From positions 1 to 13,894 of the forward strand of contig JBDHLB010000065.1 in NCBI GenBank assembly GCA_039586095.1: a stretch of 13,894 nt of DNA. Reading direction: 5' to 3'. Below, one piece after another: positions 7,345-13,894 of the stretch. The DNA is from JBDHBD01 sp039586095. Its GTDB lineage: Bacteria; Gemmatimonadota; Gemmatimonadetes; Palauibacterales; Palauibacteraceae. The notes below the pieces were generated by a model. It saw nothing but the letters and a program-made list of their open reading frames with translations. It was not told the origin of the DNA and made no database searches. The position numbers and the translations under genes are program-made. The stretch's first letter is position 1. Each line of letters starts with the position of its first letter.

Positions 7345-7703
7345 ATGAGACACGCGCGTACCTTGGCAGCGGTTTGGGCGCTAGCGATCGCGCTATTCGA
7401 CCTCGCCGCACCCCTGAGCGCACAGCAGGATGAAGAGGCGCTCCGGAAAGCGGCTCAGAACCCGGTGGCAAGCCTCATCAGTCTTCCGGTTCAGAGCGAC
7501 AACACGTTAGCCAGATGCTCATCCAGCCGTTCGTCAACTTCAATCTCCCGAACGGCTGGTATCTGGTGAGCACACCGATCTGGACCGCGAACTGGAAAGC
7601 CGACAGCGGCGAGAAGTGGCTGGTGCCGCTCGGGGGCGGAGCCGGCAAGATCTTCTCCATCGGTCCGCAGAGGTTCAACGGGAACGTCCAGGTTTTGCCC
7701 TGA
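7345..7703 (+). pseudogene. Broken transporter-like gene ('neuromedin U'/phenol MetA transporter family) with internal deletion and frame change
   Basis: The first part, from the ATG at 7345 (GAGGA site at 7336-7340), encodes a good signal peptide, 'MRHARTLAAVWALAIAL' up to a likely cut at 'LSA|QQ'. It is followed by 'AAQNPVASLISLPVQSDN', the typical N-terminus of this outer-membrane family. Around 7500-7506 homology jumps to another frame: 'VSQMLIQPFVNFNLPNGWYL' then 'GEKWLVPLGGGAGKIFSIG', which is typical of the C-terminal third. The frame then ends early with 'VQVLP' and TGA at 7701-7703. Intact members have roughly 250-300 residues; here about 110 codons survive in two frames. The middle strands and the region just before the C-terminus are missing. 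Family features are from memory and not from a search. The first frame read alone runs to 7569 with unrelated sequence. The gene is followed by an intact terminator, so it was probably once functional at this site. Confidence 0.8.
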
Positions 7704-7739
7704 GCGTTGTTTTGACGGAGCGGACAGCTTCAGATGCAC

Positions 7740-7766
7740 GAAAGCCCGCGATCCTCGCGGGCTTTC
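7740..7766. terminator. Hairpin terminator between the pseudogene and the DUF4380 gene
   Basis: A perfect 11-bp stem pairs GAAAGCCCGCG (7740-7750) with CGCGGGCTTTC (7756-7766) around the loop ATCCT. The arms give a T-rich end on both strands. The hairpin lies between two convergent stops, at 7703 (+) and 7793 (-), so it can serve both directions. Confidence 0.85.
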
Positions 7767-7792
7767 TGCGTATCGGAGCACAGTGTGCGAGA

Positions 7793-8764
7793 TCATCGGC
7801 ACCGTCGCACTTCGTCTTCATCTCGCGGCCAACGGGCCAGATCGAATAACGCCTGGCGTTCGACGAGCTCGAAGCTCTCATCCGGTTTCAACGAGACGAC
7901 GGGACTGTGCATCTCCATCTCGAAGTAGGGATGCAGATCCGAATTGTATACCTCGGCGATGCACCCGTGTCCGTATTCCTGACCGGCGTACGCGGGCACC
8001 TGTTTCCGATAACCGACCAGGCCCAACCCGGACACCTCCAGGACGGCCAGCATCCAGCCCTCGCGTGCGTCCACCCCGAACTTGAACGCCTCTGACTCGC
8101 GACAGCGGATCACGGCCAGCGTCCCGAGCTCATCTACCACGCGATCGCGGACCTCAGCCGACTCGCCTTCCTCCAGGAATGTCCTGACTCCGTCGGGAAA
8201 CCGTGACTCGGTGGCCCTGGGCAAGTAGACCGTGCCGGGCTTCGACACCATGCTGACGTCCCAGATGCCCCATTGAACCTCGGCCGGCCCGGCGTTGCGT
8301 ATTCGGTGCGCCACGCTCCAATCAGACGTCCGGGCCGACACCGTCACCGTCCGCTCCACCTGGACGCCCGTCTCACGGCAGGGTCGACTGGTCATTCGTA
8401 CGACCGCGGTCTCGGGCCCCGCGTGTTCCACATGCAGCTCGTAGGGGCCACTGTCCAGGTCGAGAAATGGCAAGCGGTCGTTCCAGCGCGTCTGGGGCGC
8501 AAGCCAGGTCTTGTCGCCACCCCAAAGCAGGAAGCCGAGCTCGCGCTTTCTTGCATGGGCGTCTGGTGCCGCTTCGACGTCCTCGACCCGTCCCGCCAGG
8601 TCGGGGTGAATGAAGTTCAGTTCGTGGCCACGCCACTGCATACCCATGATCCGGCCCCCGACCTGCGGCACGAGGACCAGAGCGAGCGGACCCGTCTCCA
8701 TTCGCCAGGCGTCCCACCCCCGAAAATCCTGCCGCTTTACCGCGACGGCCTGAACATTAGTCAT
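7793..8764 (-). CDS. DUF4380 family protein (galactose-mutarotase-like fold)
   Basis: The predicted protein has 323 residues and starts at ATG 8764. Family signatures are clear: 'GPLALVLVPQVGGRIMGMQW' (25-44), 'NFIHPDLAG' (50-58), and 'WGGDKTWLAPQTRW' (81-94). The last matches the conserved GGDKxWxAPQ core of DUF4380. The body is all-beta with alternating polar and hydrophobic segments, which suits the mutarotase-like sugar-binding beta-sandwich of that family. A role on carbohydrate is therefore likely, but no reaction is established to my knowledge. There is no signal peptide. The frame stays open far upstream, to 10534, but that extension is antisense to another gene and has no domain. The ATG overlaps the TGA of the upstream remnant by four bases (ATGA, 8761-8764), which implies translational coupling. 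A terminator lies just downstream. Confidence 0.8.
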   Translation of the reverse strand: MTNVQAVAVKRQDFRGWDAWRMETGPLALVLVPQVGGRIMGMQWRGHELNFIHPDLAGRVEDVEAAPDAHARKRELGFLLWGGDKTWLAPQTRWNDRLPFLDLDSGPYELHVEHAGPETAVVRMTSRPCRETGVQVERTVTVSARTSDWSVAHRIRNAGPAEVQWGIWDVSMVSKPGTVYLPRATESRFPDGVRTFLEEGESAEVRDRVVDELGTLAVIRCRESEAFKFGVDAREGWMLAVLEVSGLGLVGYRKQVPAYAGQEYGHGCIAEVYNSDLHPYFEMEMHSPVVSLKPDESFELVERQALFDLARWPRDEDEVRRCR

Positions 8765-9207
8765 GGCCAGATCCCGATCTGAAGAACAAGCTGCGCGCTG
8801 TTCAGCATGTCCCACGGCGGGGAGCGGGTGCCGACTAACCCGGAGAACCGCTCGCGCAGCCCCAGGCCGAAGCTCACATCGCCAGTGAACGTCTGCACGC
8901 CGACCTCGGCGTGAAGCGGGAGTGCGGCGCAACCGAGTCCGGCGGACCAGGCCGCACCGAGCCCGGCTCCGAGAGCCCAGTAGGCGCCCGATCGACGCTG
9001 GCCGTTGAACAGGCTCCGGTGCCGCACCTCGAGGGTCGAAACGACAATCGCATCGCCGACGCCCTCGCGGGAGGGAGACGGGCCTGAGGATGCGGAGTAG
9101 ACGGCGCGACCTCGGAGTTGGCGAGCGGCACCCCAAGGTGAATATCTTCTGCCGCCCCGGACACGGTAGTCCGACGCACGTTTTCTTATAGGAAAGGCAA
9201 TACTCAT
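8761..9207 (-). pseudogene. C-terminal remnant of a beta-barrel-like membrane protein; start uncertain
   Basis: The last 100 or so codons read as real protein: 'GDAIVVSTLEVRHRSLF', a glycine-rich 'GAYWALGAGLGAAWSAGLG', then 'VSFGLGLRERFSGLVG', ending 'AQLVLQIGIWP'. Alternating strands and an aromatic end suggest an outer-membrane barrel terminus. The N-terminal side is poor. The frame is open to 9459, but beyond 9207 it lies opposite the 553-aa protein gene, and no signal peptide is visible in any of the three minus frames. Possible starts are ATG 9207 (used here; no good ribosome site) and GTG 9027 (88 aa; no good ribosome site). Most likely the 5' end has been lost. The stop overlaps the DUF4380 ATG, so the pair was once an operon. 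I do not recognise the family. A short intact gene with a weak start remains possible. Confidence 0.4.
9190..9197 (+). promoter_or_regulatory. Ribosome-binding site supporting the ATG at 9206
   Basis: AGGAAAGG lies 8 nt before the ATG at 9206. The alternative in-frame ATG at 9239 has no such site, so 9206 is preferred even though it gives a longer n-region before the hydrophobic core. Confidence 0.55.
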
Positions 9208-10867
9208 GTCCATATCGCTGGGCCCCTGGTCGGCCATCATGGCTCGAGCTGTCGTGCTCTGCCCGCTGCTGCTCGCTGCGCTCACGGTCAGAAGCCCGGC
9301 CGCGGCCCAAGTGTCCGAGCCGATAGCGATGCCGTCGTCCGGCGTCGGTCTTCCGAGCGCGTCGACGCAGGCGTCGCAGTGCGACTTCAGCGACGTCCCC
9401 GGCGCGGTGTGGTGGGGAACGGACACGCGGATGACGCTCCGCGAGATGGCCTCGTACATGGCGCCTGTCTACTGGTTCTCGCCGGACGAGCCGCTGCTGC
9501 AGCGAAGGGAAGGGGCGGACATCCGAATTCCCGCGGCCTTGCCCTTCGAGGAGGCACCGGACCGGCCGGTGGTTTACTACCAGTTGGAGAGAATCCTCAA
9601 GCTCCCCGGAACAAGAGGTTTTTACCGAGATTCGGCGGATGTGAACGAGTCGATCATCGACATCGCCGAGGTCGGGACGTTCCAGATGGGCTTCTTCGCG
9701 TACTTCCCTGAGGAGGTAGGACTGGGGGCCCACCCGCACGACCTCGAGGCGGCGGAGTTTCGTGGAGGCTTCGCACGCTCGGGCGGCGAGTATCTGGAGG
9801 GCAAGACCGAGGCGGAGTGCGACGAAGAGTACTTCGTGCTCGTTGTCACGCAGGTGACCGGGAAGGCGCACGGGATCGTGTGGTTCTGGAACACGATCGA
9901 CGTGGACGACGAGACGCGCTTCCCGATGCACCTCATGGTGGAAGAAGGGAAGCACGCGATCGGGACAGACAAGAACAGCGACGGTTACTTCACGCCGGGC
10001 TACGACGTGTCGCGTCACATCAACGACGCGTGGGGGACGCGGGACGTGATTCGTTCCGGGACGCTGTTCACCGGTGGATATCAGGCGTGGATGACGAAGG
10101 CGCGCCAGGACGAGCACCGGGTCTTTCCGCCACTCCCCGACGACAGCCCACTTCGGCCGCTCCTCCAGCGCAGGGGCGCGTACGAGAACCCGTACGTGGA
10201 ATACGAGCTGCGGCCGCTGCCGCCGGCGGATATGGCGCTCACGAGCCCCGGCGTGCCGGACCCGCGGTACCTGCACCGGTTCATGAAGTCCAAGGAGGTG
10301 GAGGACTGGCCGGAGCAGGGGGAGGCGGAAGCCATGCAAGACTATCTTGATTGGCTGGACGAAGGGAGGATCGTGAAGTCCCTGGCGATCGCCCTGAGGG
10401 CGGACGGGGACCTGGGTCTGTCTTTTGTCTTTCCGCTGTTCATCGTGAAGAACTTCGAGGAGCCCCTGTCGGGCGGCTTCATTGTCCACCGCATGTACGT
10501 GAAGGACCAGAGGCTGCGGGACTTCGGCTGGCAACTCATGTACACCCCCTCGGCCTCCCGCTGGTTCGACACCTACCTGGCGGCCGGCGCGGAGTGGGAC
10601 GAAGAGCGAAGATGGGTCAATCCGGAGGATCCAGACGCGCCCTTACCGCCCAACCCCGGCGACATCGAGGGCTGGGAGAGGAAATCCTTCACAGAGACGT
10701 ACTTCACGCTGGAGACCGGGGTCAAGTTCCGGGTCAACGTGGAGGCGATCAAATGGCTCTCCTGGGCCACCGACTTCTGGGGTTTCCGAGCCGGGATCCT
10801 CAACAAGGGCTTCTTCGATATCGACAAGCTGACTTACGTGCTCGAGGTCGGGGCCGGGGCCTGGTAG
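9206..10867 (+). CDS. Secreted 553-aa protein of unknown function, Vps62-like in part
   Basis: A signal peptide is visible: 'MARAVVLCPLLLAALTV' (12-28), with a likely cut after 'PAAA' (31-34). I do not recognise a named family. The middle has features seen in Vps62-type proteins: 'YWFSPDEPLL' (89-98), an H-x-x-D-x-E-like 'HPHDLEAAEF' (176-185), and 'EEGKHAIG' (246-253) where those proteins have a conserved G-(S/K)-H-A. An acidic 'DKNSDGYFTPGYD' (255-267) could bind calcium. The C-terminal part, about 405-553, alternates in a way that suits beta strands ('GWQLMYTPSASRWFDTYLA', 'YFTLETGVKFRV', 'YVLEVGAGAW') and ends in an aromatic residue, as outer-membrane barrels do. It may therefore be an envelope protein with an exported domain. 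The Vps62 link is only pattern resemblance. The gene stands alone, divergent from the DUF4380 pair. Confidence 0.75.
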   Translation: MSISLGPWSAIMARAVVLCPLLLAALTVRSPAAAQVSEPIAMPSSGVGLPSASTQASQCDFSDVPGAVWWGTDTRMTLREMASYMAPVYWFSPDEPLLQRREGADIRIPAALPFEEAPDRPVVYYQLERILKLPGTRGFYRDSADVNESIIDIAEVGTFQMGFFAYFPEEVGLGAHPHDLEAAEFRGGFARSGGEYLEGKTEAECDEEYFVLVVTQVTGKAHGIVWFWNTIDVDDETRFPMHLMVEEGKHAIGTDKNSDGYFTPGYDVSRHINDAWGTRDVIRSGTLFTGGYQAWMTKARQDEHRVFPPLPDDSPLRPLLQRRGAYENPYVEYELRPLPPADMALTSPGVPDPRYLHRFMKSKEVEDWPEQGEAEAMQDYLDWLDEGRIVKSLAIALRADGDLGLSFVFPLFIVKNFEEPLSGGFIVHRMYVKDQRLRDFGWQLMYTPSASRWFDTYLAAGAEWDEERRWVNPEDPDAPLPPNPGDIEGWERKSFTETYFTLETGVKFRVNVEAIKWLSWATDFWGFRAGILNKGFFDIDKLTYVLEVGAGAW

Positions 10868-11314
10868 GGGTAGCGGGACGACTCCACGGCACCACACGAA
10901 AGGCGAAGACGGAGATCAGGTTGACACGGAAGGGTGAATCGGGACGGGCGAGTCGACACTCGATCATCGAGCGACCTCCCTGTCAGTCGGAGGATCCGGT
11001 CCATTGTGGGTGGATCTCAAGTCAGGCGAAGCTAGTCGGCCCGATGTCCGCCGGACAGTGTGCCGGAACCTCCTCGTGATGACATCGCCTCAATGGTAAG
11101 GTCGCCCGATGCAGCGAGCGGAGGGCCTCCCTGGCGACAGCCGACGGTGGCGCTTGCACACCCAACCCGATGAACCATCTTTGACTGCAGTTAAGACACG
11201 TCGGTGGCCTCTTGGCCTCCGCCGCCGCAGTAGACGCCGCAATACGACGCCCGCCCGACGACGAAGGCCGCCAGCCGCCGAGGCGCTCTCCATCCTCTGA
11301 AGGAGACCCGGAAC
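10868..11314. other. Intergenic region of 447 bp with no convincing gene
   Basis: The spacer lies between two plus-strand genes. Short frames are arginine-rich and look like non-coding high-GC sequence. TTGACA occurs at 10921-10926, but I see no matching -10 box 16-18 nt later. A small hairpin, CTCGA/TCGAG around TCA, lies at 10959-10971. No terminator is obvious after the 553-aa gene. The esterase gene is preceded by AAGGAG at 11300-11305, 9 nt from its ATG. Confidence 0.6.
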
Positions 11315-13369
11315 ATGTTGGGCGGAAAAGCATTAGTCATTGCCCTCGTGGCAGCGTCCAGTAGCTCCTTTGGCACTCCCCCGGCCCCGCGGCCCGCCGA
11401 CCACGTGCAGGAATCCGATCAAGACACCGTGTGGCTGACCCCAGGCGCTCCGGTGGAGGGGAAGTTTGCGGAAGGCGAGAGCGTGTCCTACTGGGTGCAG
11501 CTCCCGGCCGGATCGTTCGTGCGCATTCGGGCTCTGTGCCGGTCAGAGGCGCATCACAACTGGCTCAGACTCAGACTGTTCGCGCCAGAAGGCAACCAAC
11601 CGATTACTTTCGGCGCCCATTCGGGGTTCGTGTTCTCGGTCTTGACTCACCGAGCCACACAGCCAGGGCGATACCGACTGGAAATCGGTTCAGAATTTCC
11701 CGGGACCCCCGCGCACTACCGTGTGTGGATCGACGAGCTGCTGGACCAGAGCGAGTACCAGCAACGGCAGGATTCCCTCCGGAGCGACCCTAGGGTGGCG
11801 TGGCTTCGCGATCACGCGCTGCCGCTCCGCTCCACAAGTCCCGACGACGAGGATTTCTCGGACTTGGGGGGCCTCGCGAGGTATGTCGCCGATTCGCGTG
11901 TGGTCATGCTCGGCGAGTTGAGCCATGACGTGGGCAACGTCTACGCGGCGAAGACACACCTCGTGAAGTTCCTTCATCAGGAGCTCGGGTTCGACGTGCT
12001 GGTGGTCGAGATGGGCCTCTACGATATGTGGAAGCTATGGCAGGGATTGAGCGCCGCCGTACCTCTCGAACAAGCGCTCCCACGGGTACGTCAGGGTTTT
12101 TGGCTCAGCGCCAACTTCAGACCGCTGTGGGAGTACGTCGCGCAGGCGGCCACGACGGACCGCCCGCTCGAGGTTGCCGGGTTCGATCGCCACACTACGA
12201 GCTCCCTCGCCACCGATTTCCTGGTCACTGACCTTCGTTCCTTCCTTGCGGAAGCCGGCATCGACAGCGAAGCAGCCGGACGGGACTCGACCTTCTGGGC
12301 CGCCCTGCAGCAGGTAGCCGTGGGCCTCGCTCTTCCGTTTGCGCAGGTGCCGACCCGGGACGAGCACGACGCATTCCTGGATGCTCTGTACACGCTGCGC
12401 GCTGACATTCGCGCCGGGCCGTTGGGGCTGGAGAAGACGGGACGCTTCTGGGCTCAGGCTCTGAAGACCGCCGCGCGGCACTACCATGTCGAGTGGGATT
12501 CTGCCACTGCGGGACCCTACGGCTTCAGGAGCGGGCGCAGCGCCACCATGGCCGAGAACCTCCTGTGGCTGGCCGAGGAATACTACCCGGGTCGGAAGAT
12601 CATCGTCTGGTGCGAGAACAACCACGGGCTTCGCAACGGCGGCCACCTTCTTCCTGTCAGCATCCAGCACGCAACGGCTGCGGGCGCGCCCCTGTCGATG
12701 ACCACGCTCGCCGAGTTCCGTCCCGACCTCGCTGGAGTGCGAGACTGGACATCTGTCGCGCAGTACGTACAGGCCGTTATGGGACGGGAGTTCTATTCGG
12801 TCGGAACGACGGTGTACGAAGGGCTCTGGTGGGGTGACGGAGCGATGTGGGCGCAGCCGGACCAGGATAGGAGCTTCGAGCTCGAGGAGCTGTTTGTGGC
12901 CGCTGGCTTCGAGCAGGCGTTTCTCGACGTCCGGAGCCTGTCCGGTGACGCCGAGTGGTTGTGGGAGCCCATCGTAAGCAACGTCTTCAACCGGTACACG
13001 TTCAACGCGGGCTTCCGCGGAGTCCTGCCTTTCGTGTTCGACGGCATCCTGTTCTTGCGAACCGCACGACCGGGTAGGCATACGGAGGAGATCCCTGTCG
13101 CGTCCGAGATCCTGGAGGATTACGTCGGCCAGTACCAGATGTCTCCCGAGGTCACCATCGCCGTCACGTTGGAGAGCGGCCGGTTGTTCATTCAAGCCAC
13201 CGGCCGATGGAAGAGACCGATCTTTGCAGCGTCGGAAACCGAGTTCTTCGTACAGGGCAGACAGGGCGCGGCTTCCCAATTGACGTTCCTGCGTGACGAG
13301 TCGGGTGCCGTGACGGGCCTCATGCTGCATCGGGGAGGACAGGACACGCTGGGCCGAAAAGTGCGGTAG
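11315..13369 (+). CDS. Secreted erythromycin-esterase-family protein with PPC-like N-domain and DUF3471-like C-domain
   Basis: The 684-aa product starts at ATG 11315, 9 nt after AAGGAG. Residues 1-20 look like a signal peptide ('ALVIALVAASSSSFG'). Residues about 36-140 form a PPC-like beta domain ('VSYWVQLPAGSFVRIRA', 'QPGRYRLEIGSE'). The erythromycin-esterase domain spans about 185-585: 'VVMLGELSHDVGNVYAAK' (196-213), 'LGFDVLVVEMG' (224-234), 'WCENNHGLR' (432-440), and 'EFYSVGTTVYEG' (492-503). The likely active-site residues E201, H204, E232 and H437 are present, but the usual GExxHGxxE motif reads GELSHDVGN, with Asp and Asn in place of Gly and Glu. Residues about 595-684 resemble DUF3471 ('EDYVGQYQ', 'RLFIQATG'). 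The family hydrolyses macrolide lactones in EreA/EreB, but most environmental members have unknown substrates, so macrolide resistance should not be assumed. It appears to be a single-gene unit with a terminator downstream. Confidence 0.85.
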   Translation: MLGGKALVIALVAASSSSFGTPPAPRPADHVQESDQDTVWLTPGAPVEGKFAEGESVSYWVQLPAGSFVRIRALCRSEAHHNWLRLRLFAPEGNQPITFGAHSGFVFSVLTHRATQPGRYRLEIGSEFPGTPAHYRVWIDELLDQSEYQQRQDSLRSDPRVAWLRDHALPLRSTSPDDEDFSDLGGLARYVADSRVVMLGELSHDVGNVYAAKTHLVKFLHQELGFDVLVVEMGLYDMWKLWQGLSAAVPLEQALPRVRQGFWLSANFRPLWEYVAQAATTDRPLEVAGFDRHTTSSLATDFLVTDLRSFLAEAGIDSEAAGRDSTFWAALQQVAVGLALPFAQVPTRDEHDAFLDALYTLRADIRAGPLGLEKTGRFWAQALKTAARHYHVEWDSATAGPYGFRSGRSATMAENLLWLAEEYYPGRKIIVWCENNHGLRNGGHLLPVSIQHATAAGAPLSMTTLAEFRPDLAGVRDWTSVAQYVQAVMGREFYSVGTTVYEGLWWGDGAMWAQPDQDRSFELEELFVAAGFEQAFLDVRSLSGDAEWLWEPIVSNVFNRYTFNAGFRGVLPFVFDGILFLRTARPGRHTEEIPVASEILEDYVGQYQMSPEVTIAVTLESGRLFIQATGRWKRPIFAASETEFFVQGRQGAASQLTFLRDESGAVTGLMLHRGGQDTLGRKVR

Positions 13370-13404
13370 GCGTTTGCGCCGGGAAACCGAAAGGGCCCGG
13401 TGCA

Positions 13405-13432
13405 CGAGAGCCCGCCGATTGACGGGCTCTCG
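13405..13432. terminator. Bidirectional hairpin terminator
   Basis: A perfect 10-bp stem pairs CGAGAGCCCG (13405-13414) with CGGGCTCTCG (13423-13432) around an 8-nt loop. On the plus strand CCTTCCTG follows. It lies between the convergent stops of the esterase gene (13369) and the S9 peptidase gene (13460). The core AGCCCG/CGGGCT is shared with the terminator at 7740-7766. Confidence 0.8.
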
Positions 13433-13459
13433 CCTTCCTGCAACGGGTGCCGCGGATGA

Positions 13460-13894
13460 TCACTCCGCGTCCTTCAAGTACTTGTCGAACCAGCGCAGCT
13501 GCTCCCAGACCACATGCTCTACGGACTCCCTTGCGCGGTAGCCGTGGTCCTCGAACGGAAGCAGCACCAACCGGGCGGTGCCGCCCGAACCGCGCACGGC
13601 CTCGAAGAAGACCTCCGACTGGGGCGTGAGCGTGCCCGGGTTGGAGTCGTCCGCACCGTGGATGATGAGGACCGGCTCGTTGACCTGGTCGGCGAAGAAG
13701 GTCGGTGAGACCTGGATGTAGGCGTCCCTGGCCTCGAACAGAGAACGACGCTCGGACTGGTAGCCGAAAGGCTGAACGGTCTTGTTGTACGATCCGCTGC
13801 GCGCGATGCCGGCCCGGAACAGGTCCGTGTGCGCCAGGAGGTTGGCCACCATGAGCCCGCCGTGGCTATGGCCGATGACGCCGATCCGCTCCGG
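13460..13894 (-). CDS. C-terminal fragment of an S9 (prolyl-oligopeptidase-type) serine peptidase
   Basis: The frame is open to the window edge, so the N-terminal propeller and the start are missing; 144 codons of the alpha/beta-hydrolase end remain. The catalytic triad is visible. The nucleophile elbow is 'GHSHGGLM' (fragment residues 8-15, Ser10). The acid lies in 'LIIHGADDSNPGT', and the histidine is in 'FEDHGYRARES' near the end. The sequence 'NLLAHTDLFRAGIARSGSYN' is typical of the S9D 'glutamyl endopeptidase-like' group often annotated in Gemmatimonadota and Bacteroidota. Such enzymes are usually secreted or periplasmic and cleave peptides. The elbow has HSHGG where S9D members, as I recall them, more often have HSYGA. 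The gene converges on the esterase gene across a shared terminator. Confidence 0.9.
   Translation of the reverse strand, partial: PERIGVIGHSHGGLMVANLLAHTDLFRAGIARSGSYNKTVQPFGYQSERRSLFEARDAYIQVSPTFFADQVNEPVLIIHGADDSNPGTLTPQSEVFFEAVRGSGGTARLVLLPFEDHGYRARESVEHVVWEQLRWFDKYLKDAE

Noticed and set aside
7793..10534. A 913-codon open frame on the minus strand
   Set aside because: Only the last 324 codons (from 8764) form the DUF4380 protein. The upstream part is antisense to the 553-aa gene, is rich in Arg, His and Val, and shows no domain; it is a high-GC artefact.
10921..10949. TTGACA as a promoter -35 box
   Set aside because: No AT-rich -10 element occurs at 16-18 nt spacing, so a single hexamer is not enough evidence.
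11109..11300. Small arginine-rich frame in the spacer before the esterase gene
   Set aside because: There is no ribosome site, the composition is typical of non-coding high-GC DNA, and nothing resembles a known small protein.
11315..13369. Calling this gene a macrolide-resistance determinant (ere)
   Set aside because: The active-site motif differs from the known Ere enzymes and extra domains are present, so family membership does not show macrolide hydrolysis.
12035..13405. A 456-codon open frame on the minus strand
   Set aside because: It lies wholly opposite the esterase-family gene, has no recognisable domain, and has antisense-type composition.

Overview
This is a high-GC bacterial window of about 13.9 kb with ten recognisable protein genes or gene fragments and one clear pseudogene. 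The mix suggests Gemmatimonadota or a close relative such as Acidobacteriota: a protein kinase fused to a TolB/CsgG-like domain and TPRs, the tail of a secreted S8-type protease, an S9D-like peptidase, a DUF1566 lipoprotein, and a decayed member of the 'neuromedin U'/phenol MetA transporter family. That assignment is inference from gene content; there is no rRNA or other marker here. I see no tRNA, rRNA, CRISPR array, insertion sequence, phage gene or origin.

Layout. Positions 1-252 (+) are the last 83 codons of a secreted Ig-like-domain protein. A hairpin at 332-362 separates it from a convergent two-gene sulfotransferase cluster on the minus strand (361-2963). The upstream member is a DUF6473 domain fused to a NodH/Stf0-like sulfotransferase, and the downstream member is a stand-alone sulfotransferase. 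A 372-bp divergent spacer leads to a plus-strand DUF1566 lipoprotein (3336-4649). Its stop lies 6 nt from the stop of a large minus-strand kinase/TPR gene (4656-7097). After a second divergent spacer with a strong hairpin comes the wreck of a transporter-like gene (7345-7703, +) and a terminator (7740-7766). Next is a minus-strand DUF4380 gene (7793-8764), whose ATG overlaps the stop of a beta-barrel-like remnant (8761 to about 9207). On the plus strand follow a 553-aa secreted protein that resembles Vps62-type proteins (9206-10867), a 447-bp spacer, and a secreted three-domain erythromycin-esterase-family protein (11315-13369). A terminator at 13405-13432 is followed by the C-terminus of an S9 peptidase on the minus strand, cut by the window edge.

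How the genes relate. Most are single-gene units on alternating strands, and many products are predicted to be exported. The only operon-like pairs are the two sulfotransferases and the remnant plus DUF4380. The neighbourhood looks like a patchwork of cell-envelope and secreted functions with two decaying genes, not one coherent pathway. I found no convincing new multi-gene system. The best leads are the DUF6473-sulfotransferase fusion with its partner, the esterase-family protein with an altered active-site motif, and the unassigned 553-aa secreted protein.
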